Positions 8,506 to 17,918 of a stretch of 52,380 nucleotides of DNA are shown here, one piece after another. The DNA comes from Burkholderiales bacterium. Lineage in GTDB: Bacteria; Pseudomonadota; Gammaproteobacteria; Burkholderiales; UBA11063. Location: assembly GCA_019748155.1 (NCBI GenBank), contig JAIEPY010000019.1:1-52380 (forward strand). The letters are read 5' to 3'. The translations under genes were made by a program, and so were the position numbers. Each line of letters begins with the position of its first letter. The stretch's first letter is position 1. Under the pieces are notes generated by a model. The model searched no databases, was not told the origin of the DNA, and saw only the letters and a list, made by a program, of their open reading frames with translations.

Positions 8506-9561
8506 TTAAACTTCTTCAGCATCGGTGCTAGCGTCAATTTCACGCTCATTGGTAGGCACATCTGCTATAGCTATGTTAGATAAAGCACGAACTTTTCCTT
8601 CAATCTCCGCAGCGAGCACTGGATTCTCTTTGAGGAATTCTTTGACATTCTCTTTACCTTGTCCAATTTTTTGTCCATTATAGCTATACCAAGCACCAGA
8701 TTTCTCTACGATGTTATTTAGTACGCCTAATTCAATCACCTCGCCATTACGTGAAATTCCTTCACCGTACATAATTTCAAATTCAGCTTGTTTAAATGGT
8801 GGCGCAACTTTATTTTTAACGACCTTAACTTTGGTATCGCTACCAATGATCTCGTCACCTTTTTTAATATTACCCGTACGACGGATGTCTAAGCGAACCG
8901 ATGCATAAAATTTAAGCGCATTACCACCTGTGGTTGTTTCAGGTGAACCAAACATCACGCCAATTTTCATGCGGATTTGGTTAATAAAGATAACTAAGGT
9001 ATTAGTACGCTTGATATTACCAGTCAGTTTACGCAGAGCCTGAGACATTAAACGTGCTTGTAAACCCATATGGCTATCCCCCATATCGCCTTCTAATTCT
9101 GCTTTAGGCACTAATGCAGCGACAGAATCAACTACTATTAGATCAACGCTACCGCTACGAACCAGCATATCAGCAATTTCTAGTGCTTGTTCACCAGTAT
9201 CTGGTTGAGAAATCAACATTTCATCAACTTTTACGCCAAGTTTGCGCGCGTAGATCGGGTCTAGTGCATTCTCAGCATCAATATAGGCACACGTGCCACC
9301 CGCTTTTTGCATTTCCGCCACTACGTGTAAACATAGCGTAGTTTTACCTGATGACTCAGGACCAAATATTTCAACCACCCGTCCGCGTGGTAAACCACCA
9401 ACGCCAAGAGCTAAGTCAATTCCAAGCGAACCTGTTGAAACTACTTGGATATCATTTGCGACCTGTTTGTCGTCCATTCGCATGATAGAACCTTTACCAA
9501 ATTGTTTTTCAATTTGTGCGAGAGCTATCTGGAGTGCTTTTGCTTTATCGTTATCTGCCAT
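8506..9561 (-). CDS. recA: Recombinase RecA
   Basis: This 351-residue ATP-dependent strand-exchange protein drives homologous recombination and triggers LexA-type self-cleavage. The Walker A motif is [11 protein letters not shown] and Walker B is [12 protein letters not shown]. The L1/L2 DNA-binding region includes [15 protein letters not shown] and [26 protein letters not shown]. The ATG lies only 29 bases after the pcm stop. I see no LexA-type operator (CTGT-N8-ACAG) there, so recA is likely transcribed with the upstream dsbA-pcm genes or from a promoter inside pcm. Confidence 0.98.
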   Translation of the reverse strand: MADNDKAKALQIALAQIEKQFGKGSIMRMDDKQVANDIQVVSTGSLGIDLALGVGGLPRGRVVEIFGPESSGKTTLCLHVVAEMQKAGGTCAYIDAENALDPIYARKLGVKVDEMLISQPDTGEQALEIADMLVRSGSVDLIVVDSVAALVPKAELEGDMGDSHMGLQARLMSQALRKLTGNIKRTNTLVIFINQIRMKIGVMFGSPETTTGGNALKFYASVRLDIRRTGNIKKGDEIIGSDTKVKVVKNKVAPPFKQAEFEIMYGEGISRNGEVIELGVLNNIVEKSGAWYSYNGQKIGQGKENVKEFLKENPVLAAEIEGKVRALSNIAIADVPTNEREIDASTDAEEV

Positions 9562-9590
9562 TTAATTTCTTTCTACTATTATTATTTTAT

Positions 9591-10241
9591 TTAAAACTTG
9601 AATCCGCGAGGAGCTGCGCTGGATAGCGGCGCTACTGCTGTTTCAAATAGTTGAGTTTGTTTGTATTCGTTATCACTAATTTTTTCAATAACCACCGCGT
9701 GCATGATCGGGGCTGTGCCTTCAATACCAACTAAGATTCCGCCTACTTTAAGTTGCTTTTTTAGTTCATGACTAATTTCTAGCATAGCTCCACCGACAAA
9801 AATTTTGTCAAAAGGTGCTTTAGCTTCTAAGCCATTCATTCCGTCTGCTTCAATGATACTAACATTTTTAATTCCTGCACGAGTGAGGTTATCAACGGCG
9901 AATCGTTTGTTCTGTTCATTTATTTCTAAACTATAAACGAAATCAGTTAGTTTTGCTAGCAAAGCAGTCACATAGCCGCTACCAGTTCCAATTTCCAATA
10001 CCTTGTCTTTTTTACGTAACTTTAATTCTTGTAACAAACGTGCTTCCATCCGAGGGAAGAGCATTTTTTGTTCGCCGGGCAATGCTAGTTCAACGTCTGA
10101 TAAGGCTAGGTTACGTAATGACGGGCTAACAAACTCCTCACGCTTGATTGTGCCGAGTAATCCAAGCACTTTTTCATCAAACATATTCCATGGACGAATT
10201 TGTTGCTCAATCATATTAAAGCGTGCTAATTCAAAGTTCAT
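9591..10241 (-). CDS. pcm: Protein-L-isoaspartate O-methyltransferase
   Basis: This 216-residue SAM-dependent enzyme repairs isoaspartyl residues in aged proteins. Supporting motifs are MIEQQIRPWNMFDEKVL at the start, the SAM loop VLEIGTGSGYVTALLAKL, and IFVGGAMLEISHELKKQLKVGG. The family form is shorter at the N-terminus than E. coli Pcm but complete. It lies nine bases after dsbA and 29 before recA in one minus-strand run. Confidence 0.85.
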   Translation of the reverse strand: MNFELARFNMIEQQIRPWNMFDEKVLGLLGTIKREEFVSPSLRNLALSDVELALPGEQKMLFPRMEARLLQELKLRKKDKVLEIGTGSGYVTALLAKLTDFVYSLEINEQNKRFAVDNLTRAGIKNVSIIEADGMNGLEAKAPFDKIFVGGAMLEISHELKKQLKVGGILVGIEGTAPIMHAVVIEKISDNEYKQTQLFETAVAPLSSAAPRGFKF

Positions 10242-10250
10242 GAGAGATCC

Positions 10251-10889
10251 TTATTTGATTTTTTGTTCTTTTTTAACTTTATCTACTAATGCTTGAATAA
10301 CTTTTATCAATTGCTCAGGTTGTGCTGGACTAGTCACATATTTATTACCAACGATAAAGGTAGGTGTTCCAGTAATATTGTAAGCAGTTGTATATTGAGC
10401 ATATTCTTGTGGTTTAGTGCTCATGGTAAAAGAATTATAGCTTGCCATAAATTTCTTAGGGTCTACAATTGATTTATTGGCATTTAAGAATGCTTGTAAT
10501 TGAGTCTTATCTTCCAGATTTTTATGTTCGGTCATCGTAGCATTAAAAACCTGCTGATTAAATTTAGTGCCTAAATTTAATGCTTGGGCTGTAGCGTTAA
10601 TTTTTGCATATCCACTAAAATTATTTTCCCAGACTACTTGAATGCGATTTAAATCAACATTTTTTGTCCCGGCATACCATTTATCTAAAGTTGGCTCTAA
10701 AATTGAGCAATGAATACAAGCATATGAGTAAAACTCAGTAACATTTACTCTACCAGCTTTAGCAGGAAGCGGTTTACTAATTGGTCCAGATAAAACCGTA
10801 TAGTCAGTGCCTTGTTTAATTGCAATATTATCAGCAAAAGCGTGACAAACTATTGCAGAACTTAGTATAGCGATTAAGGTTTTTTTCAT
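10251..10889 (-). CDS. dsbA: Thiol:disulfide interchange protein DsbA
   Basis: This periplasmic oxidant introduces disulfides into exported proteins. The signal peptide is MKKTLIAILSSAIVCHAFA. The active site is Cys58-Ile-His-Cys61 in FYSYACIHCSILEP. The cis-proline loop is GTPTFIVGNKY. At 212 residues it is of normal length. It follows the SPOR-domain gene by 12 bases. Confidence 0.93.
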   Translation of the reverse strand: MKKTLIAILSSAIVCHAFADNIAIKQGTDYTVLSGPISKPLPAKAGRVNVTEFYSYACIHCSILEPTLDKWYAGTKNVDLNRIQVVWENNFSGYAKINATAQALNLGTKFNQQVFNATMTEHKNLEDKTQLQAFLNANKSIVDPKKFMASYNSFTMSTKPQEYAQYTTAYNITGTPTFIVGNKYVTSPAQPEQLIKVIQALVDKVKKEQKIK

Positions 10890-10901
10890 ACAAATATCCT
10901 T

Positions 10902-11450
10902 CTAGTTGGAGTTGTTAATAAGAGTAGCATTAATATCTTGTTGCTTTAACTGAGCAATTAAATCATTTGCTTCAGCTTCAGTGGTAAATTGCCCGATGAT
11001 TACACGGTTTATAATTTTACCATTAATTTGTTGTGATTTAATTTTAGAGCTAAATCCTAACAATGCCAATTTAGCCTTCATATTATTAGCCAAATCCGGC
11101 TCGCTAAATGCTCCAGCTTGGACAATAAATGATGGTGTAGCAGCTTCAGACACAGAGGAAGCAGTTGGTTTTGGGTTAATATCCTTTTTGCCTTGCAACA
11201 CATCATAAAAGTCATAACTAGGAGTTGAAGCTTCGGGTTTATTCTGTGCGGTTGGTGCAGAGCTGGCTTGCTGCATTTTTGTACCAGGAGCTAAGATTAA
11301 CGGAGCAGAGCTAACTGGTGTGCTCGTAGTTAAATTAACTCCATTGTTATTAAAACCTTTATCAACAAACGGGTTTTGTGCTTTATTCAAATAGAAAGCT
11401 ACCGCACCGGCAATTCCGATACCGATTAATAATCCAATAAAAAACTTCAC
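10902..11450 (-). CDS. SPOR-domain membrane protein
   Basis: This 182-residue protein has one N-terminal membrane helix (FFIGLLIGIGIAGAVAFYL), a Ser/Pro/Ala-rich linker of about 85 residues, and a C-terminal SPOR domain. The domain runs from FIVQAGAFSEPDLANNMKAK to EANDLIAQLKQQDINATLI. SPOR domains bind denuded glycan strands at the division septum, so a cell-division or envelope role is likely (family knowledge). The family is FtsN-like in layout, but I do not call it FtsN. It lies 15 bases after comM. Confidence 0.88.
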   Translation of the reverse strand: MKFFIGLLIGIGIAGAVAFYLNKAQNPFVDKGFNNNGVNLTTSTPVSSAPLILAPGTKMQQASSAPTAQNKPEASTPSYDFYDVLQGKKDINPKPTASSVSEAATPSFIVQAGAFSEPDLANNMKAKLALLGFSSKIKSQQINGKIINRVIIGQFTTEAEANDLIAQLKQQDINATLINNSN

Positions 11451-11465
11451 GCTTATTCCTAAATC

Positions 11466-12974
11466 CTAAATATTTCGTTTATACTGGCTTGCTAGTGCCA
11501 GATGAGCATTGGTAATTTCTTGATCTCCTGCCAAGTCGGCAATTGTTCGCGCGAGCTTAAGCTGTCGATAGTAACCTCGGGCTGATAATGAGTTACGCTC
11601 AATTAATTGCTGCATTAAAATTTTAGCATTATCATTTAAGGCACAATAACGTTCAATCTCATCATTTGATAGTTCATAATTTAACTTATTCTGGCGTTGG
11701 AGCTGAACCCTACGGGCGTTGATAACCCGTTGCTTAATTTGCTCAGAGTCTTCACCATTAGGTAGTTGCTGCAACTCGTTAGTATTTAATGATGGAACTT
11801 CAACTACAATATCAATCCGATCCAGCAGCGGTCCCGAGATTTTAGCACGATAGCGATTTATCTGCTCAACTGAACAGGTGCAACTTTGTTGTGGATGCCC
11901 TGCATAACCACAAGGGCAAGGGTTCATTGCCGCAATTAACTGGAAATCAGCTAAGTATTCTACACGATGATTTGCTCTGGCGATATTTATTTTTTTTGCC
12001 TCTAAGGGTTCCCGTAATACTTCCAATACTTTACGGTCAAATTCGGGAAGCTCATCTAAGAACAGTACTCCATTATGTGCAAGGCTAATTTCTCCGGGTT
12101 TAGGATTACTTCCACCACCGACTAAAGCAACCGCTGATGTGCTGTGATGCGGGCTACGAAAAGGAACTTTTCCCCAGTTTTGAAGTTGAAAACCTTGGTT
12201 ACTGAGTGATTGAATTGATGCGCTTGCCATAGCTTGTTCGGTATTTAGTTGCGGCAATATGCTGGTGATCCGGCTGGCTAACATTGATTTACCACAACCA
12301 GGGTTACCGATCATTAAAAGTGAGTGTCGTCCTGCCGCAGCAATTTCTAAAGCTTTTTTGGTGCTAAACTGTCCCTTTACCTGCTGAAAACCATTTTGAT
12401 TATTTTCAAGACAATTAATTTGCTCAGCAATATTTGCCATGGTGATTATTGGTAGCTCTTGTGAGCTAGTGAAGTGAGTAACAACCTCTTGTAATGAATT
12501 AGCCGCACGAATGTGAATATCTTCGACCAAAGCCGCTTCCTCGGCACTTTGTGCGGGTAAGATTAACTGACGCTTACTTTGGCTAATCCCATAAGAAATT
12601 GCTAATGCACCTTTGATTGGGCGTAGGGCTCCATCTAAAGCTAATTCACCAGCAAATTCAAACTCTTCAATGTTTTGCCGCGTCTTGATTAAACCACTGG
12701 CAAAGAGTATCCCCATTGCAACAGGTAAATCGTAGCGGCTAGAATCTTTAGGTAAATCTGCAGGCGCCAAATTAACCGTAATTCTTCTGGCCGGAAAATC
12801 AAATCCTGAATTCTGAATTGCCGAGCGAATTCGATCGCGACTTTCTTTGATTTCGGTATCTGGTAGTCCAACGATAGAGAAGCTGGGCAATCCACTCGCA
12901 ACATGAACTTCAACTACGATTTGTGGGGCATGCATGCCGCTGAGTGCCCGCGAGTAAAGTTTAGCAATACTCAT
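11466..12974 (-). CDS. comM: YifB/ComM-family Mg-chelatase-like AAA+ ATPase
   Basis: This 502-residue AAA+ protein belongs to the ComM group, which promotes branch migration during natural transformation. The N-terminal domain is Lon-protease-like (SIVGLPDTEIKESRDRIRSAI, VNLAPADLPKDSSRYDLP). The ATPase core has Walker A IGNPGCGKSMLASR, Walker B LFLDELPEF, the zinc-like segment MNPCPCGYAGH, and sensor and C-terminal helices ending SLSARGYYRQLKLARTIADLAG. The start ATG overlaps the ubiK stop by four bases. With pilT-pilU in the same window it hints at DNA-uptake ability (inference). Confidence 0.93.
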   Translation of the reverse strand: MSIAKLYSRALSGMHAPQIVVEVHVASGLPSFSIVGLPDTEIKESRDRIRSAIQNSGFDFPARRITVNLAPADLPKDSSRYDLPVAMGILFASGLIKTRQNIEEFEFAGELALDGALRPIKGALAISYGISQSKRQLILPAQSAEEAALVEDIHIRAANSLQEVVTHFTSSQELPIITMANIAEQINCLENNQNGFQQVKGQFSTKKALEIAAAGRHSLLMIGNPGCGKSMLASRITSILPQLNTEQAMASASIQSLSNQGFQLQNWGKVPFRSPHHSTSAVALVGGGSNPKPGEISLAHNGVLFLDELPEFDRKVLEVLREPLEAKKINIARANHRVEYLADFQLIAAMNPCPCGYAGHPQQSCTCSVEQINRYRAKISGPLLDRIDIVVEVPSLNTNELQQLPNGEDSEQIKQRVINARRVQLQRQNKLNYELSNDEIERYCALNDNAKILMQQLIERNSLSARGYYRQLKLARTIADLAGDQEITNAHLALASQYKRNI

Positions 12975-13213
12975 TGCGCTTGCTTTTGCTCCAGAGTTTT
13001 GATTATTTGTTCTAATTCATCAAGTTTATTGCGAGTATTGATTAATACTTTTTGCTGTGTTTCAAACTCTTCGCGAGTTACCAAATCCAACTTTTCTAAA
13101 CTAGCCTGCAAAATAGCTTTGAAATTATTTTCTAGATCATTTAAAGGATTTATTTTGGCAAAGTTAGCCATTTGATTAGATATTTGATCAATAATTTGTT
13201 GTTTTAACATCAT
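12971..13213 (-). CDS. ubiK: UbiK/YqiC ubiquinone biosynthesis accessory factor
   Basis: This is an 80-residue helical protein of the YqiC/BMFP family that assists the aerobic ubiquinone biosynthesis complex. The signature ENNFKAILQASLEKLDLVTREEFETQ is visible, followed by a heptad-like coiled coil to the end (LINTRNKLDELEQIIKTLEQKQ). Coupling to comM by a four-base overlap is common in related bacteria. Confidence 0.88.
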   Translation of the reverse strand: MMLKQQIIDQISNQMANFAKINPLNDLENNFKAILQASLEKLDLVTREEFETQQKVLINTRNKLDELEQIIKTLEQKQAQ

Positions 13214-13283
13214 GAAACTTTCTAAACTATATTAGGACGTATTTTAATCTATATATTATATAGCCGGTAGAAATTTTGCTCAC

Positions 13284-13314
13284 GAAATAAAAAAAGCTAC
13301 GAAATTCGTAGCTT
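13284..13314 (-). terminator. rpsU intrinsic terminator
   Basis: AAGCTACGAA (13294-13303) pairs with TTCGTAGCTT (13305-13314). On the minus strand the stem is followed by a run of U interrupted once, which gives a strong terminator seven bases after the rpsU stop. Confidence 0.88.
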
Positions 13315-13321
13315 CTCAATC

Positions 13322-13534
13322 TTAGTGACCGCGTTTTGGTAACATTTGCGATCTAATTTTTTTATAATGACGCTTAACGGCAGCTGCCATTTTACGTTTA
13401 CGTTCTGTAGTCGGTTTTTCATAGCACTCACGTGAGCGTAGCTCAGTTAAAGTACCAGCTTTTTCAACAGCTTTTTTAAAACGACGAAGAGCTACTTCAA
13501 AATATTCAGTATCACGAACTTTAATTTCAGGCAT
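13322..13534 (-). CDS. rpsU: 30S ribosomal protein S21
   Basis: This 70-residue basic small-subunit protein is recognised from [42 protein letters not shown], close to the family consensus and of the usual length. It sits near the mRNA exit and anti-Shine-Dalgarno region in initiation. It is a single-gene transcript with its own terminator. A possible extended -10 lies about 140 bases upstream. Confidence 0.97.
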   Translation of the reverse strand: MPEIKVRDTEYFEVALRRFKKAVEKAGTLTELRSRECYEKPTTERKRKMAAAVKRHYKKIRSQMLPKRGH

Positions 13535-13838
13535 AAACCCATCCTTTAAATTTTATTTTTGTATTTATTAACATTGGTTTTTTCTAAGATATTCTATTTT
13601 GGAACAGCTTATTTTCTGAGTATTTAGTACGCTTTCTCAGTTAGCGCTTATTCGAATCACCCCCTCGGTGTGCATTTTATAGCAAAATTTGTCTAAGGCG
13701 CGATTTTACCTGATTACATTACTATTCGTCAAGCGGACTATATAAAATTAACAATTAGTTTGTTGTGCATCGCAATGTAATGAATCACAGTGTAGTATAA
13801 TATAGTTTCATTTGGGCTAATTCATAAGGAAAAATTAT
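13535..13838. promoter_or_regulatory. Divergent promoter region, rpsU / permease
   Basis: These 304 bases lie between two diverging genes and hold no convincing ORF. For rpsU the minus strand shows an extended -10, TGCTATAAA (complement of 13676-13684), giving a leader of about 130 bases. For the permease the plus strand has TATAAT at 13796-13801 with a weak -35. An inverted pair CTGAG...CTCAG lies near 13616-13640. Nothing resembles a known riboswitch. Confidence 0.45.
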
Positions 13839-15803
13839 ATGCACTTTTTGCGATTGTTGAAAAATATCATAATTGGTAAACCTCTAAATGCGGCGAGTCC
13901 GCAAGTGAAAGAGCATATCGCTTTGATTGCGGTAATCGCTTGGATTGGTCTGGGCGCAGATGGTTTATCTTCTTCCGCGTATGGTCCTGAAGAAGCTTAT
14001 TTAGCTTTAGGACACCATACTGGAATTGCAATATATTTGGCATTTGCAACCGCTTTTACGGTTTTTTTAATTTCTTTTGCCTACAACCAGGTGATCGAGC
14101 TTTTTCCTTCAGGGGGTGGTGGCTATAAAGTGGCTACTCATTTGCTTGGTCCAAGTGCTGGTGTAATATCTGGTAGTGCTCTGATTATTGATTATGTACT
14201 TACTATTGCTGTATCAGTTGCCAGTGGTGTCGATGCCGTATTTAGTCTGCTGCCAACCTGGTGGTTAAATTATAAACTTGAAGTTGAAATCTCTGCAATT
14301 GTATTATTGATGGTGCTTAATCTACGCGGGATGAAAGAATCAATTCGGATACTGATACCATTATTTCTTGGGTTTTTGCTTACTCATTTGACAGTTATTC
14401 TAGTTGGGATTTTATTTCATGTTAATAATCTGGCTAGCATATTACCAAACGCTTCTGCTGAAGCCAGCAGTATGTCTGCTTCAATGGGTATTTTTGCAAC
14501 ATTGGCAATTTTTCTAAAAGCTTATTCACTCGGTGGTGGTACTTATACTGGGCTTGAAGCGGTTTCTAATAATGTAAATATGCTGGCAGAGCCACGGGTG
14601 CGTACAGGTAAATTTACTATGTTGTATATGGCGTTGTCATTATCATTTACCGCAGGTGGAATAATCATCTTGTATTTATTATGGCATGCGGAGCCAGTGT
14701 TTGGGCAAACTTTAAATGCGGTGGTATTTGACAAAATTCTTGCAGAGGCTGGGTTTAGTCATCATTGGTTAGCTATAATTTTGTTTTTTGAAGCAGCATT
14801 ACTTTTTGTGGGCGCTAATACCGGCTTTTTAGGCTGTCCGGCGGTTATGGCAAATATGGCTGTTGATAAATGGTTACCTCGTCAATTTCGTGAGTTATCA
14901 GGACGTTTGGTAACCCAAAATGGGGTTTTGATTTCGGGTATTGCGGCAATAGTTATTTTACTTTGGGCTCGAGGTAGGGTTTCAACATTAGTAATTCTTT
15001 ACAGTATCAATGTATTTTTGACATTTTCACTGTCTTTGCTTGGTTTATGTGTTTACTGGCTACGCGTGCGTAAAGAAAAGCCTATTTGGTGGCGTAAATT
15101 TATCGTCGCTGTAGTTGGGTTTGTGGTTTGTGCATCAATTTTGGTTGTCACAACCGTCGAAAAATTTACCGAAGGTGGCTGGTTAACGGTTGTTATTACG
15201 GCGTGTACTATCGGTGTGTGTTTTCTTATTCGTAAACATTATCGTGAAGTTGGTGCACAGCTTAAAGATGCGGATCACCTTTTTGCTTCACATTTTAAAT
15301 ACACTGATTTGGATAGTGCTAATTTAATACCCGTTGAGAACAGCGAACTTAAGACGGCCGTATTTTTTGTGACTAAACATTACGGTGCTGGTTTGCATAC
15401 TTTATTATGGGTACAAAGAATGTTTCCTGGAGTATTCAAGAATTTTGTATTCGTTACTTCCGGTGAGATTGATTCCGAAGCATTTGCTAATGAAGATGTG
15501 TTTAAGAAAAAATATCGTCAAGATCTTAATCGTATAATTGAAGGTTATCGTTATTTCTGTAGTATGCATGATTTGCCATCATCTGGTTATTTTAGCTATG
15601 GAGTAAATGGTTTGGATGAATTGATTAAATTATCCGAACAAATTCAAATTGACTATCCTGATTGCGTATTCTTTGGTGGCAAACTGGTTTTCGTTGATGA
15701 AAATTGGTGGACTCGTTTATTGCATAATAACACGGTTAATTTAATCCAGCGTCAGCTTCATTTGCGCGGTATGCAAATGGTTATTTTACCAATGAAGATT
15801 TAA
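13839..15803 (+). CDS. APC-superfamily permease, KimA-like
   Basis: This 654-residue inner-membrane transporter has about 12 membrane segments (to ~residue 460) and a soluble C-terminal domain of about 190 residues. The N-terminal GKPLNAASPQ and WIGLGADGLSSSAYGPEEAYLAL match the potassium importer KimA group within the amino acid-polyamine-organocation superfamily, so K+ or an amino acid is the likely substrate. The cytoplasmic tail (FFVTKHYGAGLHTLLWVQRMF, FVFVTSGEID) resembles the KimA regulatory tail. The family assignment is firm; the substrate is inference. The stop codon abuts the ATG of the next gene. Confidence 0.8.
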   Translation: MHFLRLLKNIIIGKPLNAASPQVKEHIALIAVIAWIGLGADGLSSSAYGPEEAYLALGHHTGIAIYLAFATAFTVFLISFAYNQVIELFPSGGGGYKVATHLLGPSAGVISGSALIIDYVLTIAVSVASGVDAVFSLLPTWWLNYKLEVEISAIVLLMVLNLRGMKESIRILIPLFLGFLLTHLTVILVGILFHVNNLASILPNASAEASSMSASMGIFATLAIFLKAYSLGGGTYTGLEAVSNNVNMLAEPRVRTGKFTMLYMALSLSFTAGGIIILYLLWHAEPVFGQTLNAVVFDKILAEAGFSHHWLAIILFFEAALLFVGANTGFLGCPAVMANMAVDKWLPRQFRELSGRLVTQNGVLISGIAAIVILLWARGRVSTLVILYSINVFLTFSLSLLGLCVYWLRVRKEKPIWWRKFIVAVVGFVVCASILVVTTVEKFTEGGWLTVVITACTIGVCFLIRKHYREVGAQLKDADHLFASHFKYTDLDSANLIPVENSELKTAVFFVTKHYGAGLHTLLWVQRMFPGVFKNFVFVTSGEIDSEAFANEDVFKKKYRQDLNRIIEGYRYFCSMHDLPSSGYFSYGVNGLDELIKLSEQIQIDYPDCVFFGGKLVFVDENWWTRLLHNNTVNLIQRQLHLRGMQMVILPMKI

Positions 15804-16499
15804 ATGAGCATAAATTGTCATCTAGTAAACATGATTAGATTTAGAGCCTTAATTGCGTGTAGTGCTATGTTATTTAGCATGGTAGCACACGCAGGGAATC
15901 AAAAAGAGGAAAAGCTTTCTGCAGACGTTCAGGCGTCGCTACATTCATCAATTATTAATCCGATTCAGCCACATCTGGTCTTTGCTACAGCAGAGAAAGC
16001 TGATGCGTGGTTAGATGATATGTCGAATCGTTTAAAAAAAGTTGCTCCCAAGAATCCATTAGTCCAAGATGATTTTATGCGTAATCGCTTGTTGGTAACT
16101 ATTCAATATGAGGCTATAAGAGCAGGGCTAGACCCTCAGTTGGTATTAAGTGTTATTACGGTAGAGAGTCGTTTTAATAAATATGCAATTTCAAGTGCTG
16201 GTGCCCAAGGTATTATGCAAGTAATGCCATTTTGGCTAAGGCAGATCGGTGCTTATGATCAGGATTTATTGAATGTACAAACTAATATTCGATTTGGGTG
16301 CACCATTTTGCGGCATTATATGCAATTAGAGCATGGCGATACTTTTTATGCGCTAGGGCGTTATAATGGTAGTCGAGGTAAGCCTGATTATCCAAACTTA
16401 GTTTTTAATGCCTATAATCGTTATTGGCAACCTGCAACAGTAATGAGTATTGCTAAAAATGGTCAGGCCAGATATATAAATTATTCTTCGGTGGACTAG
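15804..16499 (+). CDS. Periplasmic lytic transglycosylase (SLT domain)
   Basis: This is a 231-residue peptidoglycan-cleaving enzyme. The SLT fold shows LVLSVITVESRFNKYAISSAGAQGIMQVMPFW with the presumed catalytic Glu121, then ILRHYMQLEHGDTFYALGRYNGS. The first ATG directly follows the permease stop, but Met10 (15831) begins a cleaner signal peptide (MIRFRALIACSAMLFSMVAHA) and may be the real start. A bidirectional terminator follows at 16536. Confidence 0.88.
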   Translation: MSINCHLVNMIRFRALIACSAMLFSMVAHAGNQKEEKLSADVQASLHSSIINPIQPHLVFATAEKADAWLDDMSNRLKKVAPKNPLVQDDFMRNRLLVTIQYEAIRAGLDPQLVLSVITVESRFNKYAISSAGAQGIMQVMPFWLRQIGAYDQDLLNVQTNIRFGCTILRHYMQLEHGDTFYALGRYNGSRGKPDYPNLVFNAYNRYWQPATVMSIAKNGQARYINYSSVD

Positions 16500-16535
16500 T
16501 ATCTTCCGGAGTTGTTGAACTGACGAACTATCGTA

Positions 16536-16571
16536 AATTAAAAGAGACCCTATAATGAGTCTCTTTTAATT
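16536..16571. terminator. Bidirectional terminator between convergent genes
   Basis: AATTAAAAGAGAC (16536-16548) pairs perfectly with GTCTCTTTTAATT (16559-16571) over a ten-base loop. It lies between the convergent transglycosylase and permease genes. A/T runs on both sides would serve both strands. Confidence 0.9.
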
Positions 16572-16573
16572 TT

Positions 16574-17761
16574 TTAATTATATATTGGAAATACTGAAAA
16601 ATCATCTAAAATTTGCGATAAAATTATCAGGGAACCAAGAATTAGCATGATTAGTGGCAGTGCTGAATTTAGTTTGTGTTTTTTATTGTAAACGTAAGCT
16701 GCTGTTACGGGAATTAAAGCTGCAGCAATTTGGAACATATTAGATTGTTGATAAATAATAACAAATGCTTTAGGAAATAAAAGAGCAACTATAACTGGCA
16801 AAATAAACGAAATTAACGTCGCTATAAAGCGGGTTTTGGCAGTTTCTTGCCACTTTAAAGCATCAATTACAAATGCTACTAGTGCAAACCCGATTGATAA
16901 AAACGCTGTTAACACAGTAATTGCAGCAAAAACTCCAACTAATGTTGAAATTGTGGTTGGAACTCCTGGTTGATTTAGTGCAAAGTGCATAACATCTCCA
17001 ATTGTATCAAGATGTAAGAACTCTTGGCGCGAAACCAATGAGAAAATCAGCATTATCCAGCCAACATATGCCGATGCAGGGATTATCATTCCAACTAATA
17101 CAGCCTTTTTGGCTTTAGCCGGACTCCAGTCGTTAATCTTTAGTACTAATGGTAATACCATATGCATCATCCAGATACAAAACATGGTTGAAGCACCTGC
17201 ACCCAAGTATTTTACTCCGGAAGGAATAAACTCAAAGATACTTCCATTAATGAGTTTTATGCCCAAAATAATTCCTGAAATCAAGCAAATGAATTTTGTT
17301 GTGAATATTATTCCGTTTAAGCGGCTGATTAAGCCTAGCCCCACGGTAAATGCAGGCATAAATACGACAAAGAAAATTATCATGCCAATTTGTGGCGAAA
17401 GATTAATGTGTACTAGTGGTAGTACTGTTTTGACTAATAAATCACCACCTGCATTAACGTAAGCAGCGGCCAGAGACCCCATTGAAAGTACGTTCAAAAT
17501 AGTAGTAATCCAATAGCCTTTTATACCAAAAAAATCAACTGCAAGCGTTGCCGCATTTATGTTGTGATCTTCATAGCGTGCATAGACATCAATACTTGTA
17601 ACCGCCATTAGATATGCCATGATAAAAGTAAAAACAATAAAAATAAAGGTATTAATGAGACCCGGACCGGCCGCCAAAATCGGTAATGCCAGCACCCCAG
17701 AGCCAATTGCGGCACCCGCTACCATAAAAGACGACAGTAGCAGCTTTTTAAAATTTTCCAA
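16574..17761 (-). CDS. Aromatic/hydroxy amino acid permease (HAAAP family, TyrP-like)
   Basis: This 395-residue protein has about 11 membrane segments and imports tryptophan or tyrosine (family-level). The start MVAGAAIGSGVLALPILAAGPG is the family signature and is followed by FIMAYLMAVTSIDVYARYEDHNINA. It is transcribed alone, towards the terminator at 16536. Mtr, TnaB and TyrP cannot be told apart by eye. Confidence 0.85.
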   Translation of the reverse strand: MENFKKLLLSSFMVAGAAIGSGVLALPILAAGPGLINTFIFIVFTFIMAYLMAVTSIDVYARYEDHNINAATLAVDFFGIKGYWITTILNVLSMGSLAAAYVNAGGDLLVKTVLPLVHINLSPQIGMIIFFVVFMPAFTVGLGLISRLNGIIFTTKFICLISGIILGIKLINGSIFEFIPSGVKYLGAGASTMFCIWMMHMVLPLVLKINDWSPAKAKKAVLVGMIIPASAYVGWIMLIFSLVSRQEFLHLDTIGDVMHFALNQPGVPTTISTLVGVFAAITVLTAFLSIGFALVAFVIDALKWQETAKTRFIATLISFILPVIVALLFPKAFVIIYQQSNMFQIAAALIPVTAAYVYNKKHKLNSALPLIMLILGSLIILSQILDDFSVFPIYN

Positions 17762-17918
17762 GAACTAATCTCCTCTAATGTTTATAGTTAAAGCCATACA
17801 TTCTAGCAAGATTTACTAAAAATAGATATATGCAGTGCAATAAATAGACTTGGATTCATGTGTTATAGATTCTTGTGTTAAAATATGGATAAATTTTATG
17901 GCTATTAAAGATAAACAT

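Noticed and set aside
17850-17918. Extra 23-residue N-terminus on UvrD
   Set aside because: It does not match UvrD homologues, and likely promoter sequence overlaps it.
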